A stretch of DNA of 64,000 bases from Collinsella aerofaciens (GCF_028206795.1 NZ_JAQLFJ010000012.1:16901-80900); one strand, 5' to 3'; shown: positions 17,698 through 27,800, counted from the stretch's first letter. Notes: generated by a model not told the origin, from the letters alone. Made by a program: numbers and translations.

Positions 17698-18080
17698 CGG
17701 GTGCCTAGGGTAGGATGCGGCGTGCATTTTTGGGAGTATTCAGCAGCCAAGGGTGCCTGCATACTGGATTTTGAGCGAAAGGCAGGCACCATGGGCCGCA
17801 TCCTGTAAAAAACGAGCGGCTCTAGAGGCGTTGGGGCTCAGAATCGGGGCTTTCAGCGCAGTTTTGCACTCCCGCCCCCCGCGCCCGCGGACCCCGGGAT
17901 GCTGAATACTCCGGAATTTGCACGCCGCCCCCTTGGGGTACCTGTGGACAAGTAGCAACCGCCCCGCCGGAATATGCATTCGACGGGGCGGTTTATGCAA
18001 TAATGCGGATGTGGGTGCGTCGGTAGCTCGCTACAGCTTGAATCCCAGGACAGGTTACTCGGCACTCTTGAGGGCGCCGA
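17698..18080. repeat. ~385-bp structured repeat, copy B
   Basis: Inverted arms at 17719-17745 and 17900-17926 pair over about 27 bp. Inside, GGGTGCCTGC pairs with GCAGGCACC and GGATGCGGC with GCCGCATCC, suggesting a folded RNA or a miniature transposable element. Its right end overlaps the last codons of the FtsX-like gene. No gene is supported in 17415-18054. Confidence 0.8.
17957..17993. terminator. GC stem within structured repeat B
   Basis: AACCGCCCCG pairs with CGGGGCGGTT. On the minus strand it lies about 60 nt after the FtsX-like gene stop and could terminate it. A similar but weaker stem is at the matching place in copy A. Confidence 0.6.
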
Positions 18081-20820
18081 CCATGTCGATCTTATTGAGG
18101 GTACGATTGGTGGCGAGGTTGACGATAAACGTAAAGCCAAAGGAAAGCACCACGGCGAGCACGTAGCTTAGCGGCTCGACCTCAACATCAAAGTACAGCG
18201 ACGGCATCTGCAAAATGTACGTAAAACTCTCGGCCAGCAAGCCGCCCAGTGGCACGCCCAGCGCGGCGCCAATTGCCGTGAGGATCAACGTCTCCTTGTT
18301 GACGTAGTGGTGCACCTCGCCACGGCGGAAGCCCAGCACCTTAATGGTCGCCAGCTCGCGCTCGCGCTCCGAAATGTTGGTGTTGGACAGCGTAAACACC
18401 ACCACAAACGACAGGCACGCCGCCATAAAGGTCACGAGCACCACGACAGAATTGATAATCGTAAAGTTCGCCTCGTAGTTCTGCCAATGTTCGGCCGTGC
18501 TCGAGATGGTGAGCCAACCGTCGCTCTTAATCTTCTTGCTAAACGCAATCTGGTCAGAAGATGAGCCCTTAAGCAGCACAAAGACGCCGTTAAGGCGCAC
18601 GCTTCGACCGAACGCGCGCTCATAGGTGCCCTGCGTCATATAAAGCGTATTGCCCAGATAGTTGAGCGAGATGTCGCTAACCTTGACCTTAGCGACGTTG
18701 AGTGACGAATCCTGGACGTGCGCCGTGTCGCCCGGCTTGATTCCCAGCACCAGCTGCGAGCTCTTGCTTAAATACACGTCCCCGTCACGCAGGGCGAGCG
18801 GTTCTTTGGACTCATCCTCCAGGCGCACGTAATCGCCCAAGTCACCCGTGCGGTCATCGGGCACCACGATCAGCTGCACGGTCTCGCTCTTGCCGCCAAA
18901 TGTAAAGGTGACGTTGTCGGTCATAATCGGCAGCGTCGAAGTCACGGTCACGCTGGAATCATTGGCCGCGCTGCGCTCATCCAATGCCGCGCACGTCTGC
19001 GAAAAATCGTCGGGATTGGCGACCGCCAGCAGATCGTAGCGTGTGATGTGGCCGTACTGCTTGGGCGAAAGCGCGACCGACGTGTCGCGAATACCCATGC
19101 CGCAGATCACAAGCGCGGTGCAACCCGCGATGCCGAAGATGGTCATAAAGGCGCGCTTTTTGTAGCGGAACAGGTTACGCGCCGCCACCTTGTTCAAAAA
19201 GCCCATGCGGCGCCAGATAAAGCCGATGCGCTCGAGCAAGATGCGCGAGCCAGCGCGCGGGGCCTTGGGGCGCATGAGCGAGGCAGGGGTCTCGACCATC
19301 TCGTGGCGGCAGGCGATAATCGTGGCGCCCACCACGCCCACGGCAAACAGCGCCACCGAAACGATCGAGGACACGATGTCGTACGAAAGCAGCATCTGGG
19401 GCAGCGAGTACATGTCGTCGAACACCGTAAACAGGAACAGCGGCAGGCCCACAAATCCGATGATGTTACCGAGCACGCCGCCGATCAGACAAGCCCACAG
19501 CGCGTAGTCCACGTATTTGGACAGGATGCGCCCGCGCGAATAACCGAGCGCCTTATACAAGCCGATGAGTGTGCGCTCCTCCTCGACCATACGCGTGGCG
19601 GTGGTAAGGCTGATGAGCACGGCGACGATAAAGAAGATGAACGGGAACACCGTGGCGATAGCCTCAATTGACGAGCTATCGCTCTCCACGCTCGAGTAGC
19701 TTGCGATATTGCCGCGGTCCTGGATGTACCAGGTGCATTCGCCCAGATCGGAAAGCTCGGCGCGGGCATCGGCAAACTGCTGGTCGGCGGCGGCGCGACG
19801 CTGATCCAGGTCGGTCTGCGCTTGCACGCGCTCCTCACTGCCCTCTGCCATGCGGTTGATGTTATCCTGCTCGATCCCAAAGACCATATGCGCCTGACGC
19901 TCAGCCGCGTCCAAGCTCGCCGGCGTGTCGACTGTCAGCTCCTGAGCGCGCGCCTTCTCACGCTCCTCGCGAATCTTCTCGATATTGCCCTTGACCTTGT
20001 TGATCTTTACCGCGTAGGCATCCGAATAGGAGTTGAGGCTCTTGGCTCCCTCGACGATCACGTGGACCGCAGAGTAGGAAGAAGATGTCGCGGCGTCCTC
20101 GCTCACATAGAACTTATAGTCCGCCGCCGAAGCAGCGCGAAAGGCGTTGACTGTCGAGTCGGAGCTCACATCAGTGGGATCGAGGACCTCGGCCGTAATG
20201 GTGTAATCGCCCGCGGCAAACTGATCCTTGGCGCTTTGGTTCGACGAACTCGCGTCATTGGCGGCAAAACTCACCGTATCGCCGAGCTTTTTGTCCGAAG
20301 CCTTCAGGAACTTCGAAGTCACCGCGACTTCATCGGCGCTCTCGGGCAAATCGCCGTTCACGAGCACCGGCTGATCGATGTTCTCCTTGGAAAGACTTTG
20401 CACGACCACGCGCTCGCGCGTTGTGCCCACGGCGGTGTAGGCGGTCTCGGTGTAGATGCCCTCGGCCGTTTCGACGCCATCGACCTCTTGGATGGCGTCG
20501 AGATCATCGTCGGTCAGGCCATAGGTCGACTGCACGTTAATGTCATAGACATTTTGCTGGTCGAAGTAGGCATCAACCGAATCGCACAGGTCCTCGCAAC
20601 CCGCCTTAAGGCCGCACATCACGCTCACGCCAAGCGCGGTGATGACCACGATTGACAAGAAGCGCTTAAGACTGCCTCGGATTGTGCGGTAGATGCCACG
20701 GCGAAAAACCGTCGGCACCATATCGTTTGAGCTTTGGGCAGTGCGGTAGGTCGTAAAATCCTGCTCGCGCTCCGTGTTCTGTGCGTCGCGGCGTAGGCTG
20801 TTTTGGCGGTCCTGGTCCAT
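18055..20820 (-). CDS. FtsX-like ABC transporter permease (large, two-FtsX-domain type)
   Basis: Membrane subunit of a MacB/LolE-type exporter, 921 residues. An N-terminal helix near residue 30 is followed by an extracytoplasmic domain of about 330 residues. That domain ends in a charged, helical coiled-coil-like stretch rich in Arg/Glu/Gln (roughly 275-350). Three-helix FtsX blocks lie around 375-500 and at the C-terminus. The substrate is unknown; such pairs export peptides or lipids or work mechanically. ATG 20820 follows the ATPase stop by five bases; a GTG at 20832 is an alternative. The last codons are duplicated at about 15595-15612. Confidence 0.87.
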   Translation of the reverse strand: MDQDRQNSLRRDAQNTEREQDFTTYRTAQSSNDMVPTVFRRGIYRTIRGSLKRFLSIVVITALGVSVMCGLKAGCEDLCDSVDAYFDQQNVYDINVQSTYGLTDDDLDAIQEVDGVETAEGIYTETAYTAVGTTRERVVVQSLSKENIDQPVLVNGDLPESADEVAVTSKFLKASDKKLGDTVSFAANDASSSNQSAKDQFAAGDYTITAEVLDPTDVSSDSTVNAFRAASAADYKFYVSEDAATSSSYSAVHVIVEGAKSLNSYSDAYAVKINKVKGNIEKIREEREKARAQELTVDTPASLDAAERQAHMVFGIEQDNINRMAEGSEERVQAQTDLDQRRAAADQQFADARAELSDLGECTWYIQDRGNIASYSSVESDSSSIEAIATVFPFIFFIVAVLISLTTATRMVEEERTLIGLYKALGYSRGRILSKYVDYALWACLIGGVLGNIIGFVGLPLFLFTVFDDMYSLPQMLLSYDIVSSIVSVALFAVGVVGATIIACRHEMVETPASLMRPKAPRAGSRILLERIGFIWRRMGFLNKVAARNLFRYKKRAFMTIFGIAGCTALVICGMGIRDTSVALSPKQYGHITRYDLLAVANPDDFSQTCAALDERSAANDSSVTVTSTLPIMTDNVTFTFGGKSETVQLIVVPDDRTGDLGDYVRLEDESKEPLALRDGDVYLSKSSQLVLGIKPGDTAHVQDSSLNVAKVKVSDISLNYLGNTLYMTQGTYERAFGRSVRLNGVFVLLKGSSSDQIAFSKKIKSDGWLTISSTAEHWQNYEANFTIINSVVVLVTFMAACLSFVVVFTLSNTNISERERELATIKVLGFRRGEVHHYVNKETLILTAIGAALGVPLGGLLAESFTYILQMPSLYFDVEVEPLSYVLAVVLSFGFTFIVNLATNRTLNKIDMVGALKSAE

Positions 20821-20825
20821 GGGCG

Positions 20826-21527
<702 letters not shown>

Positions 21528-21579
21528 CGATTGGTTCCCATCTGGTCGGATAACTCTTTAGTATTACCCATTTCGCACC

Positions 21580-21615
21580 GACCAAAAAGGGACAGGTTCA
21601 TTTTGGCAGGTTTTA
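21580..21615. repeat. Dispersed AAAAAGGGACAGGTT element, copy 4
   Basis: The copy abuts the sensor kinase gene so closely that its terminal TTTTA supplies the TAA stop codon on the minus strand. It occupies much of the gap between the kinase and the ATPase gene. Confidence 0.8.
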
Positions 21616-22992
21616 GAGGTGAACGGTGAAGGTGATCTGGTTGCCGTGGCCGCAGACAGAAGCGCTCCCGTCATGGGCCTCGGCGATGGCTCGCACCACG
21701 GACAGGCCCACACCCGAGCCGCCTGTCTTGGAGCTACGCGAGACGTCTGCACGGTAGAAGCGGTCGAACAGCCGGTCCAGGTCGCCCTCGGGCAGCTCAT
21801 CAACAGCATTCGATACGACAAGCTCGGCCGAGCCTTTGCCTGCACCGCGCGAAACGGCGCGCAGGCTCAGCTCGATCACGCTGTCCTCGCTTGCGTAGCG
21901 TGTGGCGTTGTCCAGCAGCAGCTCAACAACCTGCGCCACTGCCGCGGCATCGGCATGGGCCCGCACGCCACTCGCAATCGACGTCGACAGACGCTTGCCG
22001 CGCGAAACCGCCACCGACTCAAACGGCGCCGCCGCCTTGTCCACAGTCTCCGAAAGATCGATCGATGTCATAGTAAAGCCCGCCGAGCCCTCGTCCATGC
22101 GAGCCAAAAATACCAGACGCTCCGTGAGCGCCGTCAACCGTGCAACCTGTTCGTGAATGCTCTGCGTCCACTCGCTCTCGCCGCTCTCAATTTCCTGTAC
22201 CTCGTTAGCGGCGTCGATCACGGCCAACGGCGTCTTGATCTCGTGGCTTGCATCGGTAATAAAGCGCTTTTGCTTGCTGTAGCTCTCGACCATCGGTCGA
22301 ATCACCGCGCCCGAGGCACCCGCCACAATTGCCAGCACCGCCAGCCAGCCAATGCAACTGATTGCCACGCTCGCGCTCAAAAACGAATGAAAGCTTGCAA
22401 GCTCACGCGAGCAGTCCACGAACACATAGGTGGTCTCGTCGCCCTGAACCGTAACCGTATAGCGGTAGTTACCAGAAAAGCCCGAGGTCCAACCCTTGGA
22501 ATATAGTCCTGCAGCGATGCGTGCAGCACGCTTGGCGCCCACCGCGGCAATGCGGGCCGTGTTGACATCGGTCACCCGTCCGGCGGCAATCGTCACCGTA
22601 AAGTAGCGCGTGTCGAAGGGAGACTCCGCCGTCATGCCTTCAAAATGCCCGTCGCGAATGGCCGCCCGGTTACCGGTAGCAACCTTGCCGGCAACCGCAT
22701 CCTGACCGGGACCGGTCTTAGGCTCGTCCTCCCCATCAATGCCATCCTTGCCTGCCAAGATATAGTCCAGGCGAGCATCGGCCATCTTGCAGATATGCGA
22801 GTAGTTGACGACGTTGATGCCGACAATAATGAGCGTAAGCACGACGGTCACGGCACCCATGGCAACCAAGATGAACTTGCGACGCAGGCGGCGACCCATT
22901 GCACTGGCAGCATCGGCGCGCTCCGGATTGCCCGAGTCCGCGCCCATGCCGAACTTTGCCGCCATGCGCTTCCACCACGCGCTCGCGCTCAC
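21613..22992 (-). CDS. Sensor histidine kinase
   Basis: A 459-residue membrane kinase. Two membrane helices (about 41-63 and 205-230) flank an extracytoplasmic sensor region. The phospho-accepting His250 lies in ASHEIKTPLAVID, and the ATPase domain has an N box (LLDNATRY) and a G box (GGSGVGLSVV). The start is GTG 22992, two bases after the response-regulator stop, with AGGAAGG upstream. The signal is unknown; envelope or antimicrobial stress is plausible because an FtsX-like exporter follows. Confidence 0.92.
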   Translation of the reverse strand: MSASAWWKRMAAKFGMGADSGNPERADAASAMGRRLRRKFILVAMGAVTVVLTLIIVGINVVNYSHICKMADARLDYILAGKDGIDGEDEPKTGPGQDAVAGKVATGNRAAIRDGHFEGMTAESPFDTRYFTVTIAAGRVTDVNTARIAAVGAKRAARIAAGLYSKGWTSGFSGNYRYTVTVQGDETTYVFVDCSRELASFHSFLSASVAISCIGWLAVLAIVAGASGAVIRPMVESYSKQKRFITDASHEIKTPLAVIDAANEVQEIESGESEWTQSIHEQVARLTALTERLVFLARMDEGSAGFTMTSIDLSETVDKAAAPFESVAVSRGKRLSTSIASGVRAHADAAAVAQVVELLLDNATRYASEDSVIELSLRAVSRGAGKGSAELVVSNAVDELPEGDLDRLFDRFYRADVSRSSKTGGSGVGLSVVRAIAEAHDGSASVCGHGNQITFTVHL

Positions 22993-22994
22993 GC

Positions 22995-23678
22995 TTATTC
23001 GCCTTCCTCGACAACCTCGAGCGAATAGCCCTGGTTGCGCGATGCGCGAATGGCCACGTCGGCACCAAGCGCCGTCAGCTTTTTACGCAGGTATGAGATG
23101 TAGACCCACACCACGTTGGCACCTTCGGGCGCGTCCTCGCCCCAAACCTCGAGCATCAGACGCTCGGTGGGCATGCGCGTCCCGGCGTTACGCATAAAGA
23201 GCTCCATAAGCTGAAACTCACGATTGGCTAGGTGTTCCTCGCCCAAGGGACCCACAAGCGTGCAAGCCGCCGTGTCGAGGCGCACGTTGCCCACGCTGAG
23301 CGTCGTGGCGTCAATTGCCGTCGCGGCACGCGTCATGGCACGGATGCGCGCGAGCAGCTCCTTGGCGGCAAACGGCTTAGTCAGATAGTCGTTGGCGCCG
23401 GCATCCAGGCCCTCGACCTTATCGGACACCTCGCTTTTTGCCGTGAGCATGATGATGGGCAGGCGTTTACCGGCTTCACGCGCGCGTTTGAGCACCTCGA
23501 TGCCATCCATGCCGGGCATCATGATATCTAGGATTGCGGCGTCATAGTCGTTGGCGAGCAGATATTCGAGCGCCGTCAGACCATCGAGCGCGGTGTCGAC
23601 CTCGTAGTCGCTATGTTGAAGAATCGCGGTAAGGGCGCGGGAGAGGCCGGGTTCGTCCTCGGCAAGCATCAGCTTCAC
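22995..23678 (-). CDS. OmpR-family response regulator
   Basis: A 227-residue DNA-binding regulator paired with the kinase downstream. Its receiver domain has the phospho-acceptor Asp51 in AILDIMMPG and a conserved Lys in MLTAKS. A winged-helix domain occupies about 130-222 (NREFQLMELF, then VVWVYISYLRKKL). The start is GTG 23678 with AAAGGAG six bases upstream. Probable targets are the downstream exporter and possibly the divergently transcribed glycosyltransferase cluster. Confidence 0.93.
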   Translation of the reverse strand: MKLMLAEDEPGLSRALTAILQHSDYEVDTALDGLTALEYLLANDYDAAILDIMMPGMDGIEVLKRAREAGKRLPIIMLTAKSEVSDKVEGLDAGANDYLTKPFAAKELLARIRAMTRAATAIDATTLSVGNVRLDTAACTLVGPLGEEHLANREFQLMELFMRNAGTRMPTERLMLEVWGEDAPEGANVVWVYISYLRKKLTALGADVAIRASRNQGYSLEVVEEGE

Positions 23679-23976
23679 AGTTGCTCCTTTGGCGCATGGA
23701 AATACAGGTTTCGATACTGCCGATGATAGCGCACCGAAAGCTGCCTTAGCGCAGCCTTAGCCGCTCAACCTGCATGTTTTTAAAAACGCTGGATAAGGCT
23801 TAGCCAAACTTAAGGCGCACATGCCGAGCGCCCGGACGCATACCGCCCGCGGTAGAACAGCTTTGTCACGAGGACAGCCATACCACCTCGCGACGGCATG
23901 TCGAGACCATGCCATCCCCTTTGATGCGGGAGCCGCCAACGCGGGCGGCTCCGCGCCTATCCGATTGGAGAACACT

Positions 23977-24597
23977 ATGGGCAGCTTGTTCAACCGCAAT
24001 ACCGACGGTGTCACCGGCAGCGAGAGCGCCGAGCCCAATACGGCATCCCAACACGCAGCGAGCGATGTGCCTGCCACGGTCGTCAATCCGCTCTATGCGG
24101 GAGAGTCTGCTGGAGAGCACGCCATGTCCGCCGGCACGTCGGCGCCCGCTCCCGATACCCGCGCATATGTCGCCGAACCCGCCCCACAGCAGACGGTCTC
24201 CACCAAAGAGCACGACGACAAACAGCTCAGTCGCGCCGCCAACCTGCTCCTAGTCGCAACGCTTGCCGCCGTTTGTGGTCTCGCTGGCGGGCTTGCAGGT
24301 GGTGCCATCATGAGCACCGCGACCGGCGGATCGGCTCAGGCCGCACAGGGTGGCATGGGTGGCGGCCAGGGCGGCATGCAGAGCGGCGGGGCACCGAGCG
24401 CGGATGGCGTTACAAATAGCAGCGGCGATGGTGCCTCGGATGGTAGCGCTCCGAGTGGGCAGGAGCCCACGGGCACACCCGACGCGAGCGGTTCTGTCGA
24501 TGGCTCGACCGATAGCAGCTCAACCGACGCCCCGGGCGATGCGCCTGCGGGCACGAGTGCCGACGACGGCACCTCGCAGACTTCCCTTTCCGCCTAG
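23977..24597 (+). CDS. Gly/Ser-rich single-pass membrane protein
   Basis: A 206-residue protein of unknown function. About 85 polar N-terminal residues precede one hydrophobic segment (~88-112, LLLVATLAAVCGLAGG). The rest is low-complexity, with Gly/Met/Gln repeats and then Ser/Asp/Thr/Gly-rich sequence. It resembles cell-surface tails, but no anchor motif is visible. TTGGAG precedes the ATG. It lies 24 bp before the GT2 gene and is probably in one operon with it. The GT39 enzyme carries a similar Gly-rich stretch. Confidence 0.7.
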   Translation: MGSLFNRNTDGVTGSESAEPNTASQHAASDVPATVVNPLYAGESAGEHAMSAGTSAPAPDTRAYVAEPAPQQTVSTKEHDDKQLSRAANLLLVATLAAVCGLAGGLAGGAIMSTATGGSAQAAQGGMGGGQGGMQSGGAPSADGVTNSSGDGASDGSAPSGQEPTGTPDASGSVDGSTDSSSTDAPGDAPAGTSADDGTSQTSLSA

Positions 24598-24621
24598 CCG
24601 CCTGAACAGAAAGGCACGATT

Positions 24622-25566
24622 ATGACTAAGCCCGACATCATCGCGCAGGACACCCGCACCGTACCTGTAACTACGCAAAACCGCCCCGCGCCCGCAACCG
24701 CTCAACCACATGCTTCAGCGGCAACGGCACAGACCATCCAAAGCGAGCCCTCCCCTTCATCCATCCTCACCTGCGGCGAGCCGCGCGAAGTCGACTGCGA
24801 CTTTGTCATCCCCGTCTTTAACGAGCAGGCCGAGCTCGGCTCCTCAATCATGCTGCTGATGGATCAGCTGCGCCAGATTTCGCTTCATGCCAAGTCGTTT
24901 ACCTGGCAGATTGTGATTGCCGACAACGCCAGCAGCGACAAGACTTGGGAACTCGCCCGCATCCTCGCCTGCAAGTTTCCCTTTACACTCCGTGCCATCC
25001 GCATTCCCCAAAAGGGTCGCGGTCGTGCGCTCAAAATCGCATGGAGCACGTCCAAGGCCCGCGTGCGCGCCTATATGGATGTCGACCTCTCCACCGATAT
25101 TCGGCAGATTCCCGAGCTTGTCGGCCCCATTCTGGACGGACGCGCCGACGTTTGCTTTGGCTCACGCCTGCTGCCAGCGTCGCGTGTGGAACGCTGTGTC
25201 AAACGCGAGCTTATCTCACGCTCGTATAACCGCATGCTGCAGAGCTACCTGAGCGTGCATTTTCACGATGCACAGTGCGGATTTAAGGCGATTTCTGCCG
25301 AGGCCGCAGACACACTGCTGCCGCTCATCCAGGACAACGAATGGTTCTTCGATACCGAGCTTTTGGTCCTGGCCGAACGCATGGGCATCGCATCGTGCGA
25401 GTTTGCCGTGCGCTGGAAGGAGGACCCTGGCACGACCGTGCATATCGTCGACACGGTGCGCAAGGACCTTGCCGGCATGAAGCGACTTAAGGCGAGCGAG
25501 GGACAGACGTGCCCCTCGCAGCCCGACGCATATCGTTATCCCCTCAAGCAGGCGGCGGATGCCTGA
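24622..25566 (+). CDS. Family 2 glycosyltransferase (dolichyl-phosphate-sugar synthase-like)
   Basis: A 314-residue enzyme that probably transfers a sugar from a nucleotide donor to a polyprenyl phosphate. The GT-A fold begins at DFVIPVFNEQ (about residue 58) and has the AYMDVDLSTD donor-site acidic motif near residue 153. Later family features are FGSRLL and DNEWFFDTELL. No membrane helices are obvious, unlike GtrB-type enzymes. It overlaps the GT39 gene by one base (TGATG). The pair resembles Bacillus YkcC/YkcB, in which GT2 makes the lipid-linked sugar used by GT39. Confidence 0.87.
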   Translation: MTKPDIIAQDTRTVPVTTQNRPAPATAQPHASAATAQTIQSEPSPSSILTCGEPREVDCDFVIPVFNEQAELGSSIMLLMDQLRQISLHAKSFTWQIVIADNASSDKTWELARILACKFPFTLRAIRIPQKGRGRALKIAWSTSKARVRAYMDVDLSTDIRQIPELVGPILDGRADVCFGSRLLPASRVERCVKRELISRSYNRMLQSYLSVHFHDAQCGFKAISAEAADTLLPLIQDNEWFFDTELLVLAERMGIASCEFAVRWKEDPGTTVHIVDTVRKDLAGMKRLKASEGQTCPSQPDAYRYPLKQAADA

Positions 25567-27713
25567 TGAGCTTTGATACCCTTCGCCGATCAGCACATGT
25601 CTCGCAGGGGGCGCGCTCTCTTCGCCGCGAGCTGTGCGCGTCCTCGGCTCCATCGCTCGCCCCCGCCCGCGGCCCGATCGACTGGATCGCCGTTGCGCTG
25701 CTCATGCTTGCAGCCACATTCGTCTTCTTTTGGAACCTGACTGCCTCGGGCTATGCCAACGAGTTTTACAGCGCCGCGGCGCAGGCGGGCTCCAAGAACT
25801 GGGAGGCTTTCCTGTGGGGCAGCTTGGATGCCGGCAACGCCATCACCGTCGATAAACCACCCGCATCCATCTGGCTCATGGCGCTTTCGGTGCGCCTGCT
25901 GGGCTTGAGCTCGTTTGCGATCCTGCTGCCGCAGGCGCTCATGGGCGTGGTATGCACTTATCTGTTGTATGCCACCGTGCGCCGCGTGTGGGGCAACGCC
26001 GCGGGCATCGTGGCAGGCATCGTGTTTATCACCACGCCCGTCGCGGCCCTCATGTTTCGCTTTAACAACCCCGATGCCCTGCTTATCTTGCTTATGCTGG
26101 GTGCCGCCGTCTGCGTATTACGTGGGCTCGAACTGCCGGCGGACCGCCATGGCAACCGCGTACGCACCCGTTGGTACGCCGTGGCCGGGCTGTTGATCGG
26201 CTTAGGCCTTTTGACCAAACAGTTCCAAGTGCTTTTGGTGCTCCCCAGCTTTGGCCTGGCGATGTTGCTGCTTTCGCCCACGACCTGGCCGCGCCGCCTG
26301 CTTGACGCTGTCGTGGCACTCGGTGCCATGGTTGTCGGCGCCGGCTGGTGGGTAGCGCTCACCGTGCTAGTGCCGAGCGGCTCGCGCCCCTACTTTGGCG
26401 GCTCACAAACCGACTCGTTTATCGAACTTACCTTTAGCTACAACGGCCTGGGGCGCCTGACCGGCAACGAAACCGGTTCGGTCATCCCCGGAGCGTCCGA
26501 GGCGCTCAACGGCGCCAGCCAGGGCGGCATGTGGGGCGAAACTGGCCTGTTCCGTCTGTGGACGAGCGACTTTGGCGACCAGATCACCTGGCTCGCCCCC
26601 ATCGCCTTCGCTGCCATTATTCTCGGCCTTATCGCCGCCACGCCCGCCAAAAAGGGACAGGTTTATTTTGGCAGGTTTTATCTGGACAAACGTGGGGGTG
26701 AGGCCGGTCTGGACACCGTTGCACGCATCCGCCGCGCTCAGGTTGTCATCTTTGGCGCCTGGCTTGTCGTGACATGGCTCGTTTTTAGCTTTATGGCCGG
26801 CATCTTCCACGCCTACTACACCGTGGCGCTCTCCCCCGCCATCGCGGTACTGGTCGCCATATGCGGCGCCAGCCTGCTTGCGCTGCACGACCGCCCCTGG
26901 ATGCCGGGTGTCGCAGGATTCTTGATTGCCGTGACAAGCGCTTGGGACATGGCGCTGATATTACGCTCCGGCAGCTTTGCCTGTCTGGGCGTCTGCATCG
27001 GCGTGATTGGCGTGGTGGCAGGACTTGCACTCTGCATCATCGGCTTTTGGATACAGGATCGCTTGCCCGCGACATGGCCTTTGGCTCTGAAACACGGCGC
27101 CCGCGGCGTTGCGGCGATTGGCATCGTTGCCCTCTTAGCTGGGCCGATTGTTTGGACCGCCTGCACGATTTCGACCGGGCACACTGGCTCAATCGTCACG
27201 GCAGGACCCGGCGGCAGCATGGGCGGTGGCCCCGGCGGTGGTGGCCCCGGCGGCAACAGAGCGCAGGATGACGCCGACGGAACCGCGGCCGACGGTTCGT
27301 CCAGCGAAAGAGTCCCGGGCGGCGGCAACGGAGCTATGCCCGACGGCGGGTCTGGCCTGATCGGCGGCACGTCCGCCAACGACAGCCTGGTCGAGCTGCT
27401 CACACAAAATGCCAGTGGTTACCGCTGGGCAGCAGCGACCACGGGATCGCAAAACGCTGCGAGCTACCAGCTGGCAAGCGAGCTTCCCGTCATGGCCATC
27501 GGTGGCTTTAACGGATCGGATCCCGCGCCCACGCTCGATGAGTTCAAGGTCTACGTTGCCCAAGGCCTCATCCGCTACTACATCGCAAGCGGCGGCATGG
27601 GTGACGGTATGGGCGGCTCGAGCGCTGCAAGCGAGATCGCCGAATGGGTCGCTCAAAACTACACGGCCCAGACCATCGGCAACACAACCGTCTACGACCT
27701 GCAAGAGCAATAG
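25566..27713 (+). CDS. Family 39 glycosyltransferase (YkcB/ArnT-like membrane mannosyltransferase)
   Basis: A 715-residue polytopic enzyme with about a dozen hydrophobic helices between residues 40 and 540. It should move a sugar from a polyprenyl-phosphate carrier onto an acceptor outside the membrane. The first outer loop carries the family's acidic area (NEFYSAAAQAG). Residues 361-377 (AKKGQVYFGRFYLDKRG) are encoded by a dispersed repeat inserted in frame in a cytoplasmic loop. A Gly-rich linker (~540-560) precedes the soluble C-terminal domain. The start is ATG 25566, overlapping the GT2 stop. Confidence 0.87.
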   Translation: MSFDTLRRSAHVSQGARSLRRELCASSAPSLAPARGPIDWIAVALLMLAATFVFFWNLTASGYANEFYSAAAQAGSKNWEAFLWGSLDAGNAITVDKPPASIWLMALSVRLLGLSSFAILLPQALMGVVCTYLLYATVRRVWGNAAGIVAGIVFITTPVAALMFRFNNPDALLILLMLGAAVCVLRGLELPADRHGNRVRTRWYAVAGLLIGLGLLTKQFQVLLVLPSFGLAMLLLSPTTWPRRLLDAVVALGAMVVGAGWWVALTVLVPSGSRPYFGGSQTDSFIELTFSYNGLGRLTGNETGSVIPGASEALNGASQGGMWGETGLFRLWTSDFGDQITWLAPIAFAAIILGLIAATPAKKGQVYFGRFYLDKRGGEAGLDTVARIRRAQVVIFGAWLVVTWLVFSFMAGIFHAYYTVALSPAIAVLVAICGASLLALHDRPWMPGVAGFLIAVTSAWDMALILRSGSFACLGVCIGVIGVVAGLALCIIGFWIQDRLPATWPLALKHGARGVAAIGIVALLAGPIVWTACTISTGHTGSIVTAGPGGSMGGGPGGGGPGGNRAQDDADGTAADGSSSERVPGGGNGAMPDGGSGLIGGTSANDSLVELLTQNASGYRWAAATTGSQNAASYQLASELPVMAIGGFNGSDPAPTLDEFKVYVAQGLIRYYIASGGMGDGMGGSSAASEIAEWVAQNYTAQTIGNTTVYDLQEQ
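26646..26692. repeat. Dispersed AAAAAGGGACAGGTT element, copy 5, inside the GT39 gene
   Basis: The 47-bp repeat runs through coding sequence without breaking the frame. It includes the CTGGACAAACG tail also seen in intergenic copies. Confidence 0.85.
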
Positions 27714-27734
27714 GGGTTTCCTGCCGTTAAACAA

Positions 27735-27778
27735 AAGGCGCCGCGAAAGGACAGCGACTCGTCCCTTCGCGGCGCCTT
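27735..27778. terminator. Terminator between the GT39 gene and ogt
   Basis: An 18-bp perfect stem (AAGGCGCCGCGAAAGGAC and its complement) lies between convergent genes. It can serve both strands. Confidence 0.8.
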
Positions 27779-27800
27779 CGTCATGCAAAGTGCCCTGGCG

